From: Archangium gephyra
Lineage (GTDB): Bacteria; Myxococcota; Myxococcia; Myxococcales; Myxococcaceae
DNA: 64,000 bases
Direction of reading: 5' to 3'
NCBI GenBank assembly: GCA_003243425.1
Contig: QFQP01000002.1
Coordinates: forward strand, 124,001-188,000
The notes under the pieces were generated by a model. It saw only the letters and a program-made list of their open reading frames with translations, ran no database searches and was not told the DNA's origin. Below, in pieces: positions 48,189 through 57,703 of this stretch (position 1 is the first letter of the stretch; every line of letters starts with the position of its first letter). The position numbers and the translations under genes are program-made.

Positions 48189-48857
48189 TCAGCCTCGCTT
48201 CAAAATTCCGTTCGCCGGAAACGACTTGAGGCTCTCACCTCGCTTCAGCGGAAGACAACGCAGCCACCGCACTGGACCGGTGTCGGTCTTCATCACGCCG
48301 AAGGTCTGGTCATTGACGAAGCCGAGGCCGGCGAACTCGGAAGCCACCGGTGTGTTCCACACGCCGAAACCGGCCTTCGAGTCGACGCGCATCGCGCGAT
48401 GGACCTTCGCGAGGAACCCATCGCGTTTCACGAACTCGAGCGGTCGTGCCTTCGTGCCGAACGGCTTGGCCTCGTCGTACACGCGGTATCTGGCGCCTTC
48501 GAACTCTTCGATGTCGTCGAACGACAGCACCGAGCCGCTCCTCGGAATCTGCGACGACCAGAAGATCATCCGCGCCAGCGGCATCAGCAGATCGAACGTC
48601 CACGCTTCGGGCGGATCTTCCTCACCGTCTTCGACGCCAATGCGCAGCACGAACTCGACACCGAAGCCGCTGCGTTTCGGATCGCGGGTCTCTTTGCCAG
48701 CGAACTCCGACAGACCGGTGGTGACGATTTCCCAGTGTTTCTTCACGCGCCTCCAGCCGATGAACCGGAGCGGGTCACGCAGCGGCGGCGTTCCGGGCTG
48801 GAAAGTCATGCCCGTGAACTGTCCACCAGCGTTCAAGAGCTCGAAGACGTTGCTCAT
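48189..48857 (-). CDS. Suppressor-of-fused (SUFU)-domain-like protein
   Basis: A 222-residue soluble protein with GWRRVKKHWEIVTTGLSEFA, FGVEFVLRIGVEDGEEDPPE and AWTFDLLMPLARMIFWSSQI; the arrangement (W-x3-TxGLS, gxEhxhR, P-x-Wxhxhlx-LAxhhh) is the SUFU pattern common in bacteria, where its role is unknown (often beside toxins or T6SS/colicin-type immunity). No toxin gene is adjacent. It overlaps the following ATP-grasp fragment by 4 bases and precedes VWA. Confidence 0.65.
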   Translation of the reverse strand: MSNVFELLNAGGQFTGMTFQPGTPPLRDPLRFIGWRRVKKHWEIVTTGLSEFAGKETRDPKRSGFGVEFVLRIGVEDGEEDPPEAWTFDLLMPLARMIFWSSQIPRSGSVLSFDDIEEFEGARYRVYDEAKPFGTKARPLEFVKRDGFLAKVHRAMRVDSKAGFGVWNTPVASEFAGLGFVNDQTFGVMKTDTGPVRWLRCLPLKRGESLKSFPANGILKRG

Positions 48858-49108
48858 GCAGGCACCTCCGCGAGTCGTCGAAACAGGTCTGACGGATTCA
48901 CCGACTCAGGCAAGCCAGAGACCTGCCCGCCGCCGAGCTCGACGATCAACCACTCGCCCGACCTGGTTCGCGCGAGGTCCACCGTGAAGCAGCGGCTCTT
49001 CACGCGCGCCGCGACTTCCTGCACCCACGCGGGCGATTCCGACGCGCCGTAGGCCACTTCGTCGACGCGACGGGGCTCAAGCAGATCGCGAGGGAACACG
49101 AAGCGCAC
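48854..49108 (-). CDS. ATP-grasp (R2K-like) C-terminal fragment
   Basis: An 84-residue gene starting at GTG 49108 (RFVFPRDLLEPRRVDEVAYG). The core CFTVDLARTRSGEWLIVELG then GGQVSGLPE matches the C-terminal part of bacterial ATP-grasp domain proteins of the R2K type (D-x-A-x-t...WxhIElGDGQVSGL). The N-terminal two-thirds (about 150 residues of ATP-grasp) are absent; immediately upstream is the intact RlmD-like gene. Either a remnant or a minimal binding domain. Confidence 0.6.
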   Translation of the reverse strand: MRFVFPRDLLEPRRVDEVAYGASESPAWVQEVAARVKSRCFTVDLARTRSGEWLIVELGGGQVSGLPESVNPSDLFRRLAEVPA

Positions 49109-49111
49109 GAA

Positions 49112-50368
49112 TCACCGCGTGAACGCCATGACGGCTTCGATGTGATGCGACTGCGGAAACAGATCGAACAATTGCAGCGCGATGGGGCGAAAGCCGTGCT
49201 CGCCGAGATCCTTCGCGTCGCGCGCCAGGCTCGTCGGGTCACACGCCACGTACACCACTCGCGACGCCAATAACCCGTTCGCCCACGAACCGATGCCCGG
49301 CGCACCCGACCGCGGAGGGTCGACCAACAATCGATCGAACCGCTCGCGCTCGTTCACGAAGCCCTTCGCGATCTTCTCTGAATCGCCCTGCACGAAACGC
49401 ACGTTGGCAACCCCGTGCTTCAACGCTGCCTTCTGCGCGAGCGCGACCGACAGCGGGAACGACTCGACCGCCACCACCTGCTCCGCATGCGACGCCAACC
49501 GGAACGTGAAGTTGCCGTTGCCCGAGTACAGCTCGAGCACGCGCTCACCACCGTGAACGTCGAGCAGCTCGATGCTCTGCGACACCAGGCGCCGATTCAC
49601 CTCGGCGTTGGCCTGCGCGAAGCCGTCGGGCCGGTGGAGCACGCCTTCTTCGTCGAGCACCGGCCTGCCGAACATCTCCACCGCGCCCTTGCCCTCGGCA
49701 GGGTGAAAGATCGCGCCGTCGATGAGCCCGTCACGAATCGCGGCGTTCAAGGCGTCACGATGACGGGGCCGAACCTGCGCCTTGCCGTGAAGACTGATGG
49801 CCACGCGCCCTTCACACTCGAGCAGTCGGACTTCCTCGAGTTCCTTCAAGGTCGAAGCGCCCAACGCTGTCGCGAGCCGTCCAGGAAAATCGGCCAACGT
49901 GGGCGTCAGCGCCGGACACTTCGCGACCGCCACGCGCTCGTGTGAACGACGACCGTAAAAGCCGAGCGCCGCCCCCACGGGGTGCAGCACCGCGCGCCGG
50001 CGATACCCGACCGTGTTCGGAGACCAGACCGTCGGCAGCAATTCGTACGCGTCGCGCGTGATGCCGCCCACGTGCTCCAGCGCAGAGACGACGATCTCCT
50101 GCTTCTGCCGGAGCTGTTCGTCTTCCTGAACGTGCATCCAATCGCAGCCGCCGCAGGTCGACGCCACGGGGCACACCGGCGCCCGGCGCGAAGGGCTGGG
50201 CTCGAGCACCTGCAGCACTTCACCGCGCAGCGCCTTGCCCTGCTCTTCGACCTCGGCGAGCACGCGCTCACCTGGCAGCGCACCAGAAACGAAAACGGCG
50301 CGGCCTTCGTGAGGGGCCACGCCGTCACCTGACTTCGACAACCGCTCGACTCGCAGCTCCAGCTTCAC
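49112..50368 (-). CDS. Class I SAM-dependent RNA (uracil-C5) methyltransferase, RlmD/TrmA family
   Basis: A 418-residue enzyme. N-terminal TRAM domain (ERLSKSGDGVAPHEGRAVFV), an iron-sulfur Cys cluster (APVCPVASTCGGCDWMH plus VAKCPAL), the SAM site VLELYSGNGNFTFRLA, DRLLVDPPRSGAPG and the catalytic Cys in VVYVACDPTSLARDA. This is the RlmD/RumA-type arrangement for 5-methyluridine in 23S rRNA; the exact nucleotide is not known. The stop is 3 bases before the ATP-grasp fragment start. Confidence 0.92.
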   Translation of the reverse strand: MKLELRVERLSKSGDGVAPHEGRAVFVSGALPGERVLAEVEEQGKALRGEVLQVLEPSPSRRAPVCPVASTCGGCDWMHVQEDEQLRQKQEIVVSALEHVGGITRDAYELLPTVWSPNTVGYRRRAVLHPVGAALGFYGRRSHERVAVAKCPALTPTLADFPGRLATALGASTLKELEEVRLLECEGRVAISLHGKAQVRPRHRDALNAAIRDGLIDGAIFHPAEGKGAVEMFGRPVLDEEGVLHRPDGFAQANAEVNRRLVSQSIELLDVHGGERVLELYSGNGNFTFRLASHAEQVVAVESFPLSVALAQKAALKHGVANVRFVQGDSEKIAKGFVNERERFDRLLVDPPRSGAPGIGSWANGLLASRVVYVACDPTSLARDAKDLGEHGFRPIALQLFDLFPQSHHIEAVMAFTR

Positions 50369-50748
50369 TTCTTCTGAGGCACTTCTGCGTCAGGCAGCTC
50401 GGCGCGGAGACGCTGAACGAATTGCGCGATGCGGCCCTTCTTGTCTTCGTCGACGTCGACGAACTCGATGCCCATGCCGGGAATCAGGTCCGAATCGGGG
50501 TCGGGCGCGTGCACGCGAATCACGCGGCCGGTGAGGTCGAAGGGGAACGCGGCGTCGGGGAGCGAGACGATCAACCGCACGATGCTGCCGACCGCGAGCG
50601 GGTTGCGCGTGTTGATGAACATGCCGCCGCGGCTGATGTTGACGGCCCAGTCGGTGATGAAGCCATCGACCGTGCGGTACGCCACCAGCAACTCGTGCTG
50701 GAGACGTTCCGCCTTGCGAACCGGCTGGGAGCCCTTGTCGTCGCTCAT
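50365..50748 (-). CDS. PilZ-domain protein (TIGR02266 type)
   Basis: A 127-residue PilZ protein with the RxxxR-type motif in RKAERLQHELLVAYR and the DxSxxG-like motif WAVNISRGGMFI, where Asn replaces the first Asp. This length and shape match the myxobacterial TIGR02266 family. It binds cyclic di-GMP in homologues; here the Asp/Asn exchange may weaken binding. Overlap of 4 bases with the methyltransferase gene downstream. Confidence 0.88.
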   Translation of the reverse strand: MSDDKGSQPVRKAERLQHELLVAYRTVDGFITDWAVNISRGGMFINTRNPLAVGSIVRLIVSLPDAAFPFDLTGRVIRVHAPDPDSDLIPGMGIEFVDVDEDKKGRIAQFVQRLRAELPDAEVPQKK

Positions 50749-50769
50749 GGGTCGGGGAGCCTACTCACA

Positions 50770-51426
50770 TCAGATCGACATCGTCTTCAGATCTGACGCC
50801 GCCTTGAGCGGAGCACCCGTCAACTTCTGAACCGATTCGATGGTCTCGCCGGGCGCGAGCTCGCGCAGCAGCAGTCCGTCCGGCGTGACGTCGATCCACG
50901 CGAGGTCGGTGCAGAGCGCGTGCACGCACTTCTTGCTGGTGAGCGGCAACGTGCAGGCCTTGAGGATCTTGTGACCGCCGTCTTTCGTCGCGTGCTCCAT
51001 GGCGACGATGACGCGCTTGGCACCGACGGCGAGGTCCATCGCGCCGCCCATGCCTTTGACCATCTTGCCGGGAATCATCCAGTTCGCGAGGTCACCGTGC
51101 TCGCTGACTTCCATCGCGCCGAGCACTGCGAGGTCGATGTGACCGCCGCGGATCATGCCGAACGACGCCGCCGAGTCGAAGTACGCGGCGCCCGGCAACG
51201 CGGTGACCGTTTCCTTACCGGCGTTGATGAGGTCGGGATCTTCTTCGCCCTCGAACGGGTACGGGCCGGTGCCGAGCATGCCGTTCTCGCTCTGGAGCAC
51301 GACCTCGACGCCTGCGGGAATGTAGTTGGGAATGAGCGTCGGCAGACCGATGCCGAGGTTCACGTAGAAGCCGTCGCGAAGTTCCTTCGCCACGCGCTGA
51401 GCGATCTGTTCACGGGTCAAAGGCAT
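50770..51426 (-). CDS. scoB: 3-oxoacid CoA-transferase subunit B
   Basis: A 218-residue subunit. LTREQIAQRVAKELRDGFYV, NLGIGLPTLIPNYIPAGVEV and the catalytic Glu47 in VLQSENGMLG are family hallmarks. It transfers CoA between acetoacetate and a donor, usually succinyl-CoA. It follows scoA by 2 bases in the same operon. Confidence 0.96.
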   Translation of the reverse strand: MPLTREQIAQRVAKELRDGFYVNLGIGLPTLIPNYIPAGVEVVLQSENGMLGTGPYPFEGEEDPDLINAGKETVTALPGAAYFDSAASFGMIRGGHIDLAVLGAMEVSEHGDLANWMIPGKMVKGMGGAMDLAVGAKRVIVAMEHATKDGGHKILKACTLPLTSKKCVHALCTDLAWIDVTPDGLLLRELAPGETIESVQKLTGAPLKAASDLKTMSI

Positions 51427-51428
51427 GA

Positions 51429-52127
51429 TCAGGCCTGCTTCCGAACGGTGCGCCGTTCAATCCACTTGTTGAGACCAACCGACTGCACGACTCGCTTCAC
51501 GTAGATCGACGGCACGTGAATCTGATCGGGGTCGAGCTCGCCGACGGGAACGATGTGTTCGGCTTCGACGATGGTGACCTTCGCCGCCATGCAGATCAGC
51601 GGCGAGAAGTTCCGCGCCGTCTTGCGGAAGATGAGGTTGCCCCACGTGTCGGCCTTCCACGCCCGCACGATGGCGAAGTCGGCCTTGAGCGGCGACTCGA
51701 GCACGTATTCGTGCCCGTCGATGACCCGCGTCTCTTTGCCCTTCGCCACTTCGGTGCCCACACCGGTGCGCACGTAGAAGCCGCCGATGCCCGCGCCGCC
51801 GGCACGAATGCGCTCGGCCAGCGTGCCCTGCGGGTTGAGCTCGACTTCGAGTTCACCCGAGAGGAACTGGCGCTCGAACTCCTTGTTCTCGCCGACGTAG
51901 CTGCTCACCATCTTCTTGACCTGCTTGTTCTTGAGCAGAACGCCCAGGCCGAGGTCGGTGGTGCCGCAGTTGTTCGAGATGATCGTGAGCCCCTTCACGT
52001 TCTTCGCGTGAATGGCCGTGATCAGGTTCTCGGGGTTTCCGCACAGCCCGAAACCGCCCGACATCAGCGTGATGTTGTCTGGAATGTCTTTGACGGCTTC
52101 CGCAGCCGACGCGACGACCTTGTTCAT
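51429..52127 (-). CDS. scoA: 3-oxoacid CoA-transferase subunit A
   Basis: A 232-residue subunit: TLMSGGFGLCGNPENLITAI, VKGLTIISNNCGTTDLGLGV and IGGFYVRTGVGTEVAKGKET are subunit A motifs. Start ATG 52127 has a strong ribosome-binding site GGAGG seven bases upstream (52135-52139). Functions with scoB; thiolase at 54356 would complete ketone-body/acetoacetyl-CoA interconversion. Confidence 0.96.
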   Translation of the reverse strand: MNKVVASAAEAVKDIPDNITLMSGGFGLCGNPENLITAIHAKNVKGLTIISNNCGTTDLGLGVLLKNKQVKKMVSSYVGENKEFERQFLSGELEVELNPQGTLAERIRAGGAGIGGFYVRTGVGTEVAKGKETRVIDGHEYVLESPLKADFAIVRAWKADTWGNLIFRKTARNFSPLICMAAKVTIVEAEHIVPVGELDPDQIHVPSIYVKRVVQSVGLNKWIERRTVRKQA

Positions 52128-52214
52128 CTCGTTACCTCCGTGGTGGCGGGCTTCATTTCGCAGCAGTCGTTCGCTTTCAATCGCTAATGTGGTTAGCCGC
52201 TCTCGGGGCCCGGC

Positions 52215-54359
52215 ATGACGCAGACCGAACAACCACGTGCGTGGTGGGTGACCGCGGCGCTCACGCTCGGTCTCGCCGTGGCGTACGCGGTCACCGGTGC
52301 GTCGGGGCTCGAGCTCGCGTCACAGCCCGGCAACGTGACGGCGGTGTGGCTGCCCGCGGGGCTGGCGCTGGCGGCGCTGCTCAAGTTCGGCCGCACGCTG
52401 TGGCCGGGCATCACTCTGGGCTCCTTCGCGTGCAACGTGCTGGTCTTTCCGGCGCCCGATGGCACCCTGGAGCGCGCGCTCGGTTCGTTGGCGATCGCCC
52501 TCTCGTCGACCACGGGCCTCACGTTGATCGCCTGGCTGGTCGAGCGTCGCGGCTCTCGTGACGCGCTCGCCAGCCCGTCGGACCTGCTGCGCTTCATGGG
52601 GCTGTCGCTGGTCGGCTGCGTCGTCAACGCCTGCGGTGGGCTGCTGGCGACGGCGATCTTCAGTCAAACGCCGCCGGGCAATTGGCTGAACTTCTGGGCG
52701 ACCTGGGTGTTGGGCGATTTCGCGGGAGTGGTGGTGGTGACCTCGCTGGTGTTGGGTGAAGGGTCGGCGCGTCCGAGGCGCGTGGTCGAGTCGCTGTTCG
52801 TCTTCGCGCTCTCGCTGGTGCTGATGCAGCTGGTGTTCGGTCGGCCGATCCCCGGTGTCGGCGGCACGTCGCTGCCGGTGTCGTGGACGGTGATGATCGG
52901 CGCGGTGTGGGCCGGCGCACGCCTCGGCGGCCGCGCGGTGGGCGTGATGTCGCTCATGAACTTCTTCTTGATGAGCTGGGCGACGCTCTCGCGCATCGGC
53001 CCCTTCGGGCACTTCGAGCGGCACACGGCGTTGCTGCTGACCGACTGCGTGGCCGTGCTGGGGACGACCGTCGGGCTCTTGCTCGTGTCATCAGAGGCGC
53101 GCAGCCGCCGCAATCAGGAAGCCCTGGAGCTCGAGCGCAGACACCTCGAAGAGAAGGTGCAGGAGCGCACCGCGCAGCTCGAGCTCTCGTCGGACGCGCT
53201 GCTGAGCGAAGCCGAAGAGCGCGGCCGGCTGGCGTCGCACCTGATCGAAGCACAGAAGCAGGAGGCGTTGGGACGGCTGGCGGGCGGCGTGGCGCACGAC
53301 TTCAACAACCTGCTCACGGTGATCAGCGCCGAAGCCGAGCTGTTGCGTCGCGACAAAGAGCACAACCACGACGTGCACGACGCGGCCGGGGCGATCCTCG
53401 CCGCCTCCCATCGCGCCGCTGAATTGACCCGGCAGCTTCTCGCGGTCGCGCGGCGGCAGCCCACCACCCCGCGCTACGTGGAGCTCGCCGACACCCTGGC
53501 CGCGAATCGCCGGCTGCTGCGCCCGTTGCTGCCCGCGAACATCACGCTCGAGGTGCAGTGTGACGACGACTGTGGCGTGTCGATCGATCCCACGATGCTC
53601 GATCAGATCGTGCTCAACCTCGCGCTCAACGCGCGCGACGCGATTCAACAGCGCCCCGGCAAGGTGAACATCATCGGCAGCAAGCGTACGCTCGGCGAGC
53701 AGGCGGCGGCGTCCGTCGGTCTGCCGCCCGGCCGCTGGGTGACGCTGGAAGTCGAAGACGACGGTGACGGCATTCCACCCGAGATCCTCGATCGCATCTT
53801 CGAGCCGTTCTTCACCACCAAGGGCGATGGTCGCGGTACGGGGCTCGGCCTGTCGACGGTGTGGGGCATCGCCAGTCAGGCGCGCGGCAAGGTCACGGTC
53901 GACAGCTCGTCGACGGGCACGCGCTTCACGGCGTGGCTCCCGGCGGCCGAACGGCCTTCGACGCCCATCAAGGCCAGCGCGGCCCCCGCCTTCATCGACG
54001 GCCGGCCTTCAGTGATTCTGGTGGTGGAAGACGAGCCGCTCGTGCGCCGTACCGTGGTGCTGACGCTGGAGCGCGCGGGGCATCAGGTGCTCACCGCAGC
54101 CGACGGTGACGAGGCGCTGGCGGTGCTGGAGATCGGCGCCGCGCAGGTGCACCTGGTGCTGACCGACGTGGTGATGCCGCGACGAGGTGGCGTCGAGCTG
54201 GCGCGCGAGGTTCGTGCACGCTGGCAGAAGCCGGTGATCTTCATGTCGGGGTTTCACGAGCGGCAGTCGGAGCTGACCGACGAGTTGGTGCTTGGAAAGC
54301 CCTTCTCGACCGATCAGCTCCTGGCCGCCGTCTCGCAGGCGCTGCGAACCGCGACTTAG
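52215..54359 (+). CDS. MASE1 membrane hybrid histidine kinase with receiver domain
   Basis: A 714-residue protein. The MASE1 sensor (residues ~10-300, eight TM helices, e.g. TAVWLPAGLALAALLKFGRT) precedes a coiled coil (EERGRLASHLIEAQKQ), an H-box GGVAHDFNNLLTVISAEAEL, the ATPase core with LNLALNARDAI, DDGDGIPPE and FTTKGDGRGTGLGLSTV, and a C-terminal REC domain (ILVVEDEPLVRRTVVLTLER, phospho-acceptor LVLTDVVMPRRGG, FMSGFHE). The His in AHDFNN is the phosphorylation site. Its ligand is unknown. Convergent with thiolase (4-base overlap at the stops). Confidence 0.93.
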   Translation: MTQTEQPRAWWVTAALTLGLAVAYAVTGASGLELASQPGNVTAVWLPAGLALAALLKFGRTLWPGITLGSFACNVLVFPAPDGTLERALGSLAIALSSTTGLTLIAWLVERRGSRDALASPSDLLRFMGLSLVGCVVNACGGLLATAIFSQTPPGNWLNFWATWVLGDFAGVVVVTSLVLGEGSARPRRVVESLFVFALSLVLMQLVFGRPIPGVGGTSLPVSWTVMIGAVWAGARLGGRAVGVMSLMNFFLMSWATLSRIGPFGHFERHTALLLTDCVAVLGTTVGLLLVSSEARSRRNQEALELERRHLEEKVQERTAQLELSSDALLSEAEERGRLASHLIEAQKQEALGRLAGGVAHDFNNLLTVISAEAELLRRDKEHNHDVHDAAGAILAASHRAAELTRQLLAVARRQPTTPRYVELADTLAANRRLLRPLLPANITLEVQCDDDCGVSIDPTMLDQIVLNLALNARDAIQQRPGKVNIIGSKRTLGEQAAASVGLPPGRWVTLEVEDDGDGIPPEILDRIFEPFFTTKGDGRGTGLGLSTVWGIASQARGKVTVDSSSTGTRFTAWLPAAERPSTPIKASAAPAFIDGRPSVILVVEDEPLVRRTVVLTLERAGHQVLTAADGDEALAVLEIGAAQVHLVLTDVVMPRRGGVELAREVRARWQKPVIFMSGFHERQSELTDELVLGKPFSTDQLLAAVSQALRTAT

Positions 54360-55537
54360 ACGCGCTCGACCATCAGCGCGATGCCTTCACCGCCGCCGAT
54401 GCACAGCGACGCCACGCCGCGCTTGAGATCGTGGTCCTTCATGGTGTGGAGCAAGGTGACGAGCACGCGCGTGCCCGACGCGCCGATGGGGTGACCCAGC
54501 GTCACCGCGCCGCCGCGAACGTTGACGTTCCTGGGGTCCAGCTTGAGCAGCTGGTTGTTGGCCAGGCTGACGACCGCGAAGGCCTCGTTGATCTCCCAGG
54601 TGTTCACGTCGGCGGTGGTCTTGCCCGTCTTCTGCAGCAGCTTGTTGATGGCGTCCGCGGGGGCGATCGTGAACTCGACCGGCTTGCGCGCCGCGGCGGC
54701 GTGACCGACGACCTTCGCGAGCACGGGAATGTTGAGCGCCTTCGCCTTGTCGGCGCTCATCAGAACGACCGCGGCGGCGCCGTCGTTGATCGACGAGGCG
54801 TTGGCGGCGGTGATGGTGCCGTCCTTCTTGAAGACCGGCTTGAGCGTGGGGATCTTGTCGGGCTTCGCGTTCTTCGGGCCTTCGTCTTCGCTCACCACGA
54901 GCGCGTCGCCCTTCTTCTGCGGCACCGACACGGGGACGATCTCGTTCTTGAAGAGGCCTTCCTTCTGCGAGCGGATGGCGCGGTTGGTCGACTCCAGCGC
55001 GAACTCGTCTTGCGCGGCGCGGCTGATCTTCATGGTGTCGGCGCACTGCTCGGCGCACACGCCCATGGCCACGTTGTCGTACGCGTCGGTGAGGCCGTCG
55101 CTCATCATCGAGTCCTTGAACTCGACGTTGCCCATGCGCGCGCCGTTGCGGAGCTGCATCGAGATGTACGGCGCGTTCGACATCGACTCCTGGCCACCGG
55201 CGACGACCACGTCGGCGTCGCCGGCGACGATCGCCTGGTACGCCTGAACCACGGACTGCAGGCCCGAGCCGCAGACCTTGTTCACGGTCACGCACGGAAC
55301 GTCGTCGGGGAGCCCTGCACCACGCGCCGCCTGACGCGCCGGCGCCTGGCCGACACCCGCGGTCAGCACGTTGCCCATGATCACCTGCTCGACGTGCTCC
55401 GGCTTGAGGCCCGCACGCTCGAGCGCAGCCTTGATGACGATCGAGCCGAGCTGCGGAGCAGTCAGCGAAGACAGCGCGCCCTGAAACGCACCAATGGGGG
55501 TCCGCGCAGCACCGACGATGACGACTTCACGAGCCAT
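54356..55537 (-). CDS. Acetyl-CoA C-acetyltransferase (thiolase)
   Basis: A 393-residue thiolase with MAREVVIVGAARTPIGAFQG, nucleophile Cys89 in VTVNKVCGSGLQSV, NEAFAVVSLANN, GHPIGASGTRV and the proton-shuttle Cys in SLCIGGGEGIALMVERV. The usual GGGxG.. loop has a Glu (GGGEG). It condenses or cleaves acetoacetyl-CoA. Start at ATG 55537, with GGAGAAAAATC just upstream. Standing on the opposite strand to the histidine kinase. Confidence 0.95.
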   Translation of the reverse strand: MAREVVIVGAARTPIGAFQGALSSLTAPQLGSIVIKAALERAGLKPEHVEQVIMGNVLTAGVGQAPARQAARGAGLPDDVPCVTVNKVCGSGLQSVVQAYQAIVAGDADVVVAGGQESMSNAPYISMQLRNGARMGNVEFKDSMMSDGLTDAYDNVAMGVCAEQCADTMKISRAAQDEFALESTNRAIRSQKEGLFKNEIVPVSVPQKKGDALVVSEDEGPKNAKPDKIPTLKPVFKKDGTITAANASSINDGAAAVVLMSADKAKALNIPVLAKVVGHAAAARKPVEFTIAPADAINKLLQKTGKTTADVNTWEINEAFAVVSLANNQLLKLDPRNVNVRGGAVTLGHPIGASGTRVLVTLLHTMKDHDLKRGVASLCIGGGEGIALMVERV

Positions 55538-55624
55538 GATTTTCTCCGCGAAAGAGTGAGGGTCTGACGTGAGCCTTATGACGGCGCGTCTCGCCCATTT
55601 CAAGGCGAGAGGCCGGTCGAATGC

Positions 55625-57703
55625 TCAGCGCTCGGCGGTCTGTGAAGCGGGGGGCTTCGCGTCGTACACAGGCACCGGGTTGCGGCGGCCAGCACAGCCG
55701 GGAACGTTGGCGCTGCACAGCGCCTTCGACCGCGGGCCATCGTCAGGAGCGCGCCACTTGAGCGCCGCCTCGAGCGCCTGATCGGCGTTCGCGCCAAGCT
55801 CCTGAAGCGCGAGCGCCTGCACGCGCAGACAGTCTGCGTCACGCGGGTGCAACGCGAGCCCCTTCTGCGCGGCCTCCAGCGCGGCGCGGTACTGCCCCAC
55901 GCTGGCTTCGGCCATGGCCAATGACTGCCAGAGCCCGAGGTCGGTGGGCGCCAGCTTCGACGCTTCGCGCCACGCGGCGGCCGCTTCCTTCCAGCGCCAC
56001 ACCTGGCCGTAGGCGTCACCACGCGACTTGATGATCGCCGCCGTCTTACCGAGCTGCTTCTGCGCTTCGTCGAGGTGCGCGAGCGCCTTCACCAGCTGGC
56101 CTCTCCTGCCCGCGAGTTGACCGAGGGCCCACTCGGTCGCTCCGAGTTCCTGCGGCCCACGCGCGAGCGCCCGCGCGTGCGTGAACGCGGCTTGTGCTTC
56201 GTCGAGGTACTCCTGCAGCCCGACCGAGAGACCGAGGCCGCGCCGGTAGCTGCGGCTCCACGTGTCGTCGTGCGCGATGCCGATGAGCGCGACGGTGGCC
56301 TTGTCGATCTCGGTGACGGGTTGTTCGGCACACGGGTTCAGCTTGATGCCGGTGTGCTTCACCGCCGCTTCCGAAAAGGCTCGCCCGCGCGGGGTCTGCA
56401 GATCGTCGCAGGCCGCCCGCATCATCTCGGCAGAGCGAGCGCGGTGGAGAATTCGCGCTTCGACCTTGAGTGGAAAGGCGGTCGCCGCGAGCGACTCCGG
56501 CACCTTCATGCGAATGCGCGTCACGCGGGCATCGCGCGCCGGAACGGTGTGGTTCCACACCGCGGTGACGAACTCGTGCGTCTCGCGGCGCTGGATGGGC
56601 TGGCCCTTCTTGTCGACGACCAGGGAACGCAGTTGATGGTCGTCGCTGATCGCCACCACGTTGCCGCGCACGTCGCGCACGACGACCTCGAGCGTGGTGC
56701 CCTGATTATCGAGAACGCCACCGGGGAACCGATGCCCGGTGCGCTCGTTGAACAGCACGACGTCGAGCTCGAGCGTGTCACCGGCGTTGGGCCTGGCCGC
56801 TTCAGCCGGCATCGACCACGCGCCGTCATTCACGCGCGCCGCGGCGACGTCGACGACGGCCGCCTTCGCGAGAAAGGCCTGCAGCCGCGCGAGCTGTGCC
56901 TGATCTCCGCGCATGGCAGCCAGCGTGGTGTGCGCCCCCAGGAACCGATGCGAGGGGACCGTGCCGGACTTCGCAGCGACGTCGCCCAGCACCGCGGCTT
57001 CCCGCGGCATGTGGCAATCGCGGCACTGCTGCACCGCGACCGAGTCGGGACGCTCGGCGGTGTTCCCCGAGAACGCCGACCGGTGCCAGCCGCCGTAATC
57101 GTCCATGCCGAAGAACGCAGAGGCGTTGCCGGTCTCATCGGTGAGAAAGGAGCGATGACAGCCGGCGCAGAGCTCAGCGGTCCGCAGCGTCGGTGACGCC
57201 ACGCGCTGCCGGTGCTTCTCGAGCGTCGCGTCTTGACCGGTGGTCGGGAACACTTCGTCGGCGCGCAGCGTGATCGAACCGTTGCCATCGAGCGTCGCGT
57301 GCACGGTGCTGTGGCAGGTGGTGCACGAGACGCCGGCGTGTGAACGCGCGTCGTCAGCGGCGATCTCCGCCTGGTCCATGGCTCCGGTGGTGAGCAGGGC
57401 GAGGTCGTGGCAGCCGGCACACATGCGGCTGGGCGCGGTGCCGCGGTCGACGCGCAGGGTGTCGATCGCCACGCGGTAGATGGGGTTGGTGAAAGACGCG
57501 AGCGCGTGGGTGCTCGTCTTCCACTGCGCGGCGATGTCGGCGTGACACGAGCCGCAGTTCTTCCCGTCGGTGAAGTTGGCGGACGGGATCACCGCGTCGT
57601 TCGACTGCACCCTCACCTGCCCGGGGTTTCGCGGCGCCGATTCGTCCGGCAGCACGGCCTTCACCGGAGCCGCGCTGAGGATCATCAGCAGCGCGGAGAT
57701 CAC
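55625..57703 (-). CDS. Pentahaem cytochrome c with TPR-like C-terminus
   Basis: A 692-residue secreted protein (leader MISALLMILSAAPVKA). Five CxxCH motifs: CGSCH, CAGCH, CTTCH, CAGCH and CRDCH, all within residues ~45-240. A beta-rich domain (VELDVVLFNERTGHRFPGGV-type segment) follows, and a TPR-like helical stretch (EYLDEAQAAFTHARALARGP, AALEAAQKGLALHPRDADCL) ends it. Multihaem c-type cytochromes with TPR act in periplasmic electron transfer or redox enzyme complexes. Its ATG overlaps the stop of DUF2330 paralogue 1 (ATGA). Confidence 0.83.
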   Translation of the reverse strand: MISALLMILSAAPVKAVLPDESAPRNPGQVRVQSNDAVIPSANFTDGKNCGSCHADIAAQWKTSTHALASFTNPIYRVAIDTLRVDRGTAPSRMCAGCHDLALLTTGAMDQAEIAADDARSHAGVSCTTCHSTVHATLDGNGSITLRADEVFPTTGQDATLEKHRQRVASPTLRTAELCAGCHRSFLTDETGNASAFFGMDDYGGWHRSAFSGNTAERPDSVAVQQCRDCHMPREAAVLGDVAAKSGTVPSHRFLGAHTTLAAMRGDQAQLARLQAFLAKAAVVDVAAARVNDGAWSMPAEAARPNAGDTLELDVVLFNERTGHRFPGGVLDNQGTTLEVVVRDVRGNVVAISDDHQLRSLVVDKKGQPIQRRETHEFVTAVWNHTVPARDARVTRIRMKVPESLAATAFPLKVEARILHRARSAEMMRAACDDLQTPRGRAFSEAAVKHTGIKLNPCAEQPVTEIDKATVALIGIAHDDTWSRSYRRGLGLSVGLQEYLDEAQAAFTHARALARGPQELGATEWALGQLAGRRGQLVKALAHLDEAQKQLGKTAAIIKSRGDAYGQVWRWKEAAAAWREASKLAPTDLGLWQSLAMAEASVGQYRAALEAAQKGLALHPRDADCLRVQALALQELGANADQALEAALKWRAPDDGPRSKALCSANVPGCAGRRNPVPVYDAKPPASQTAER

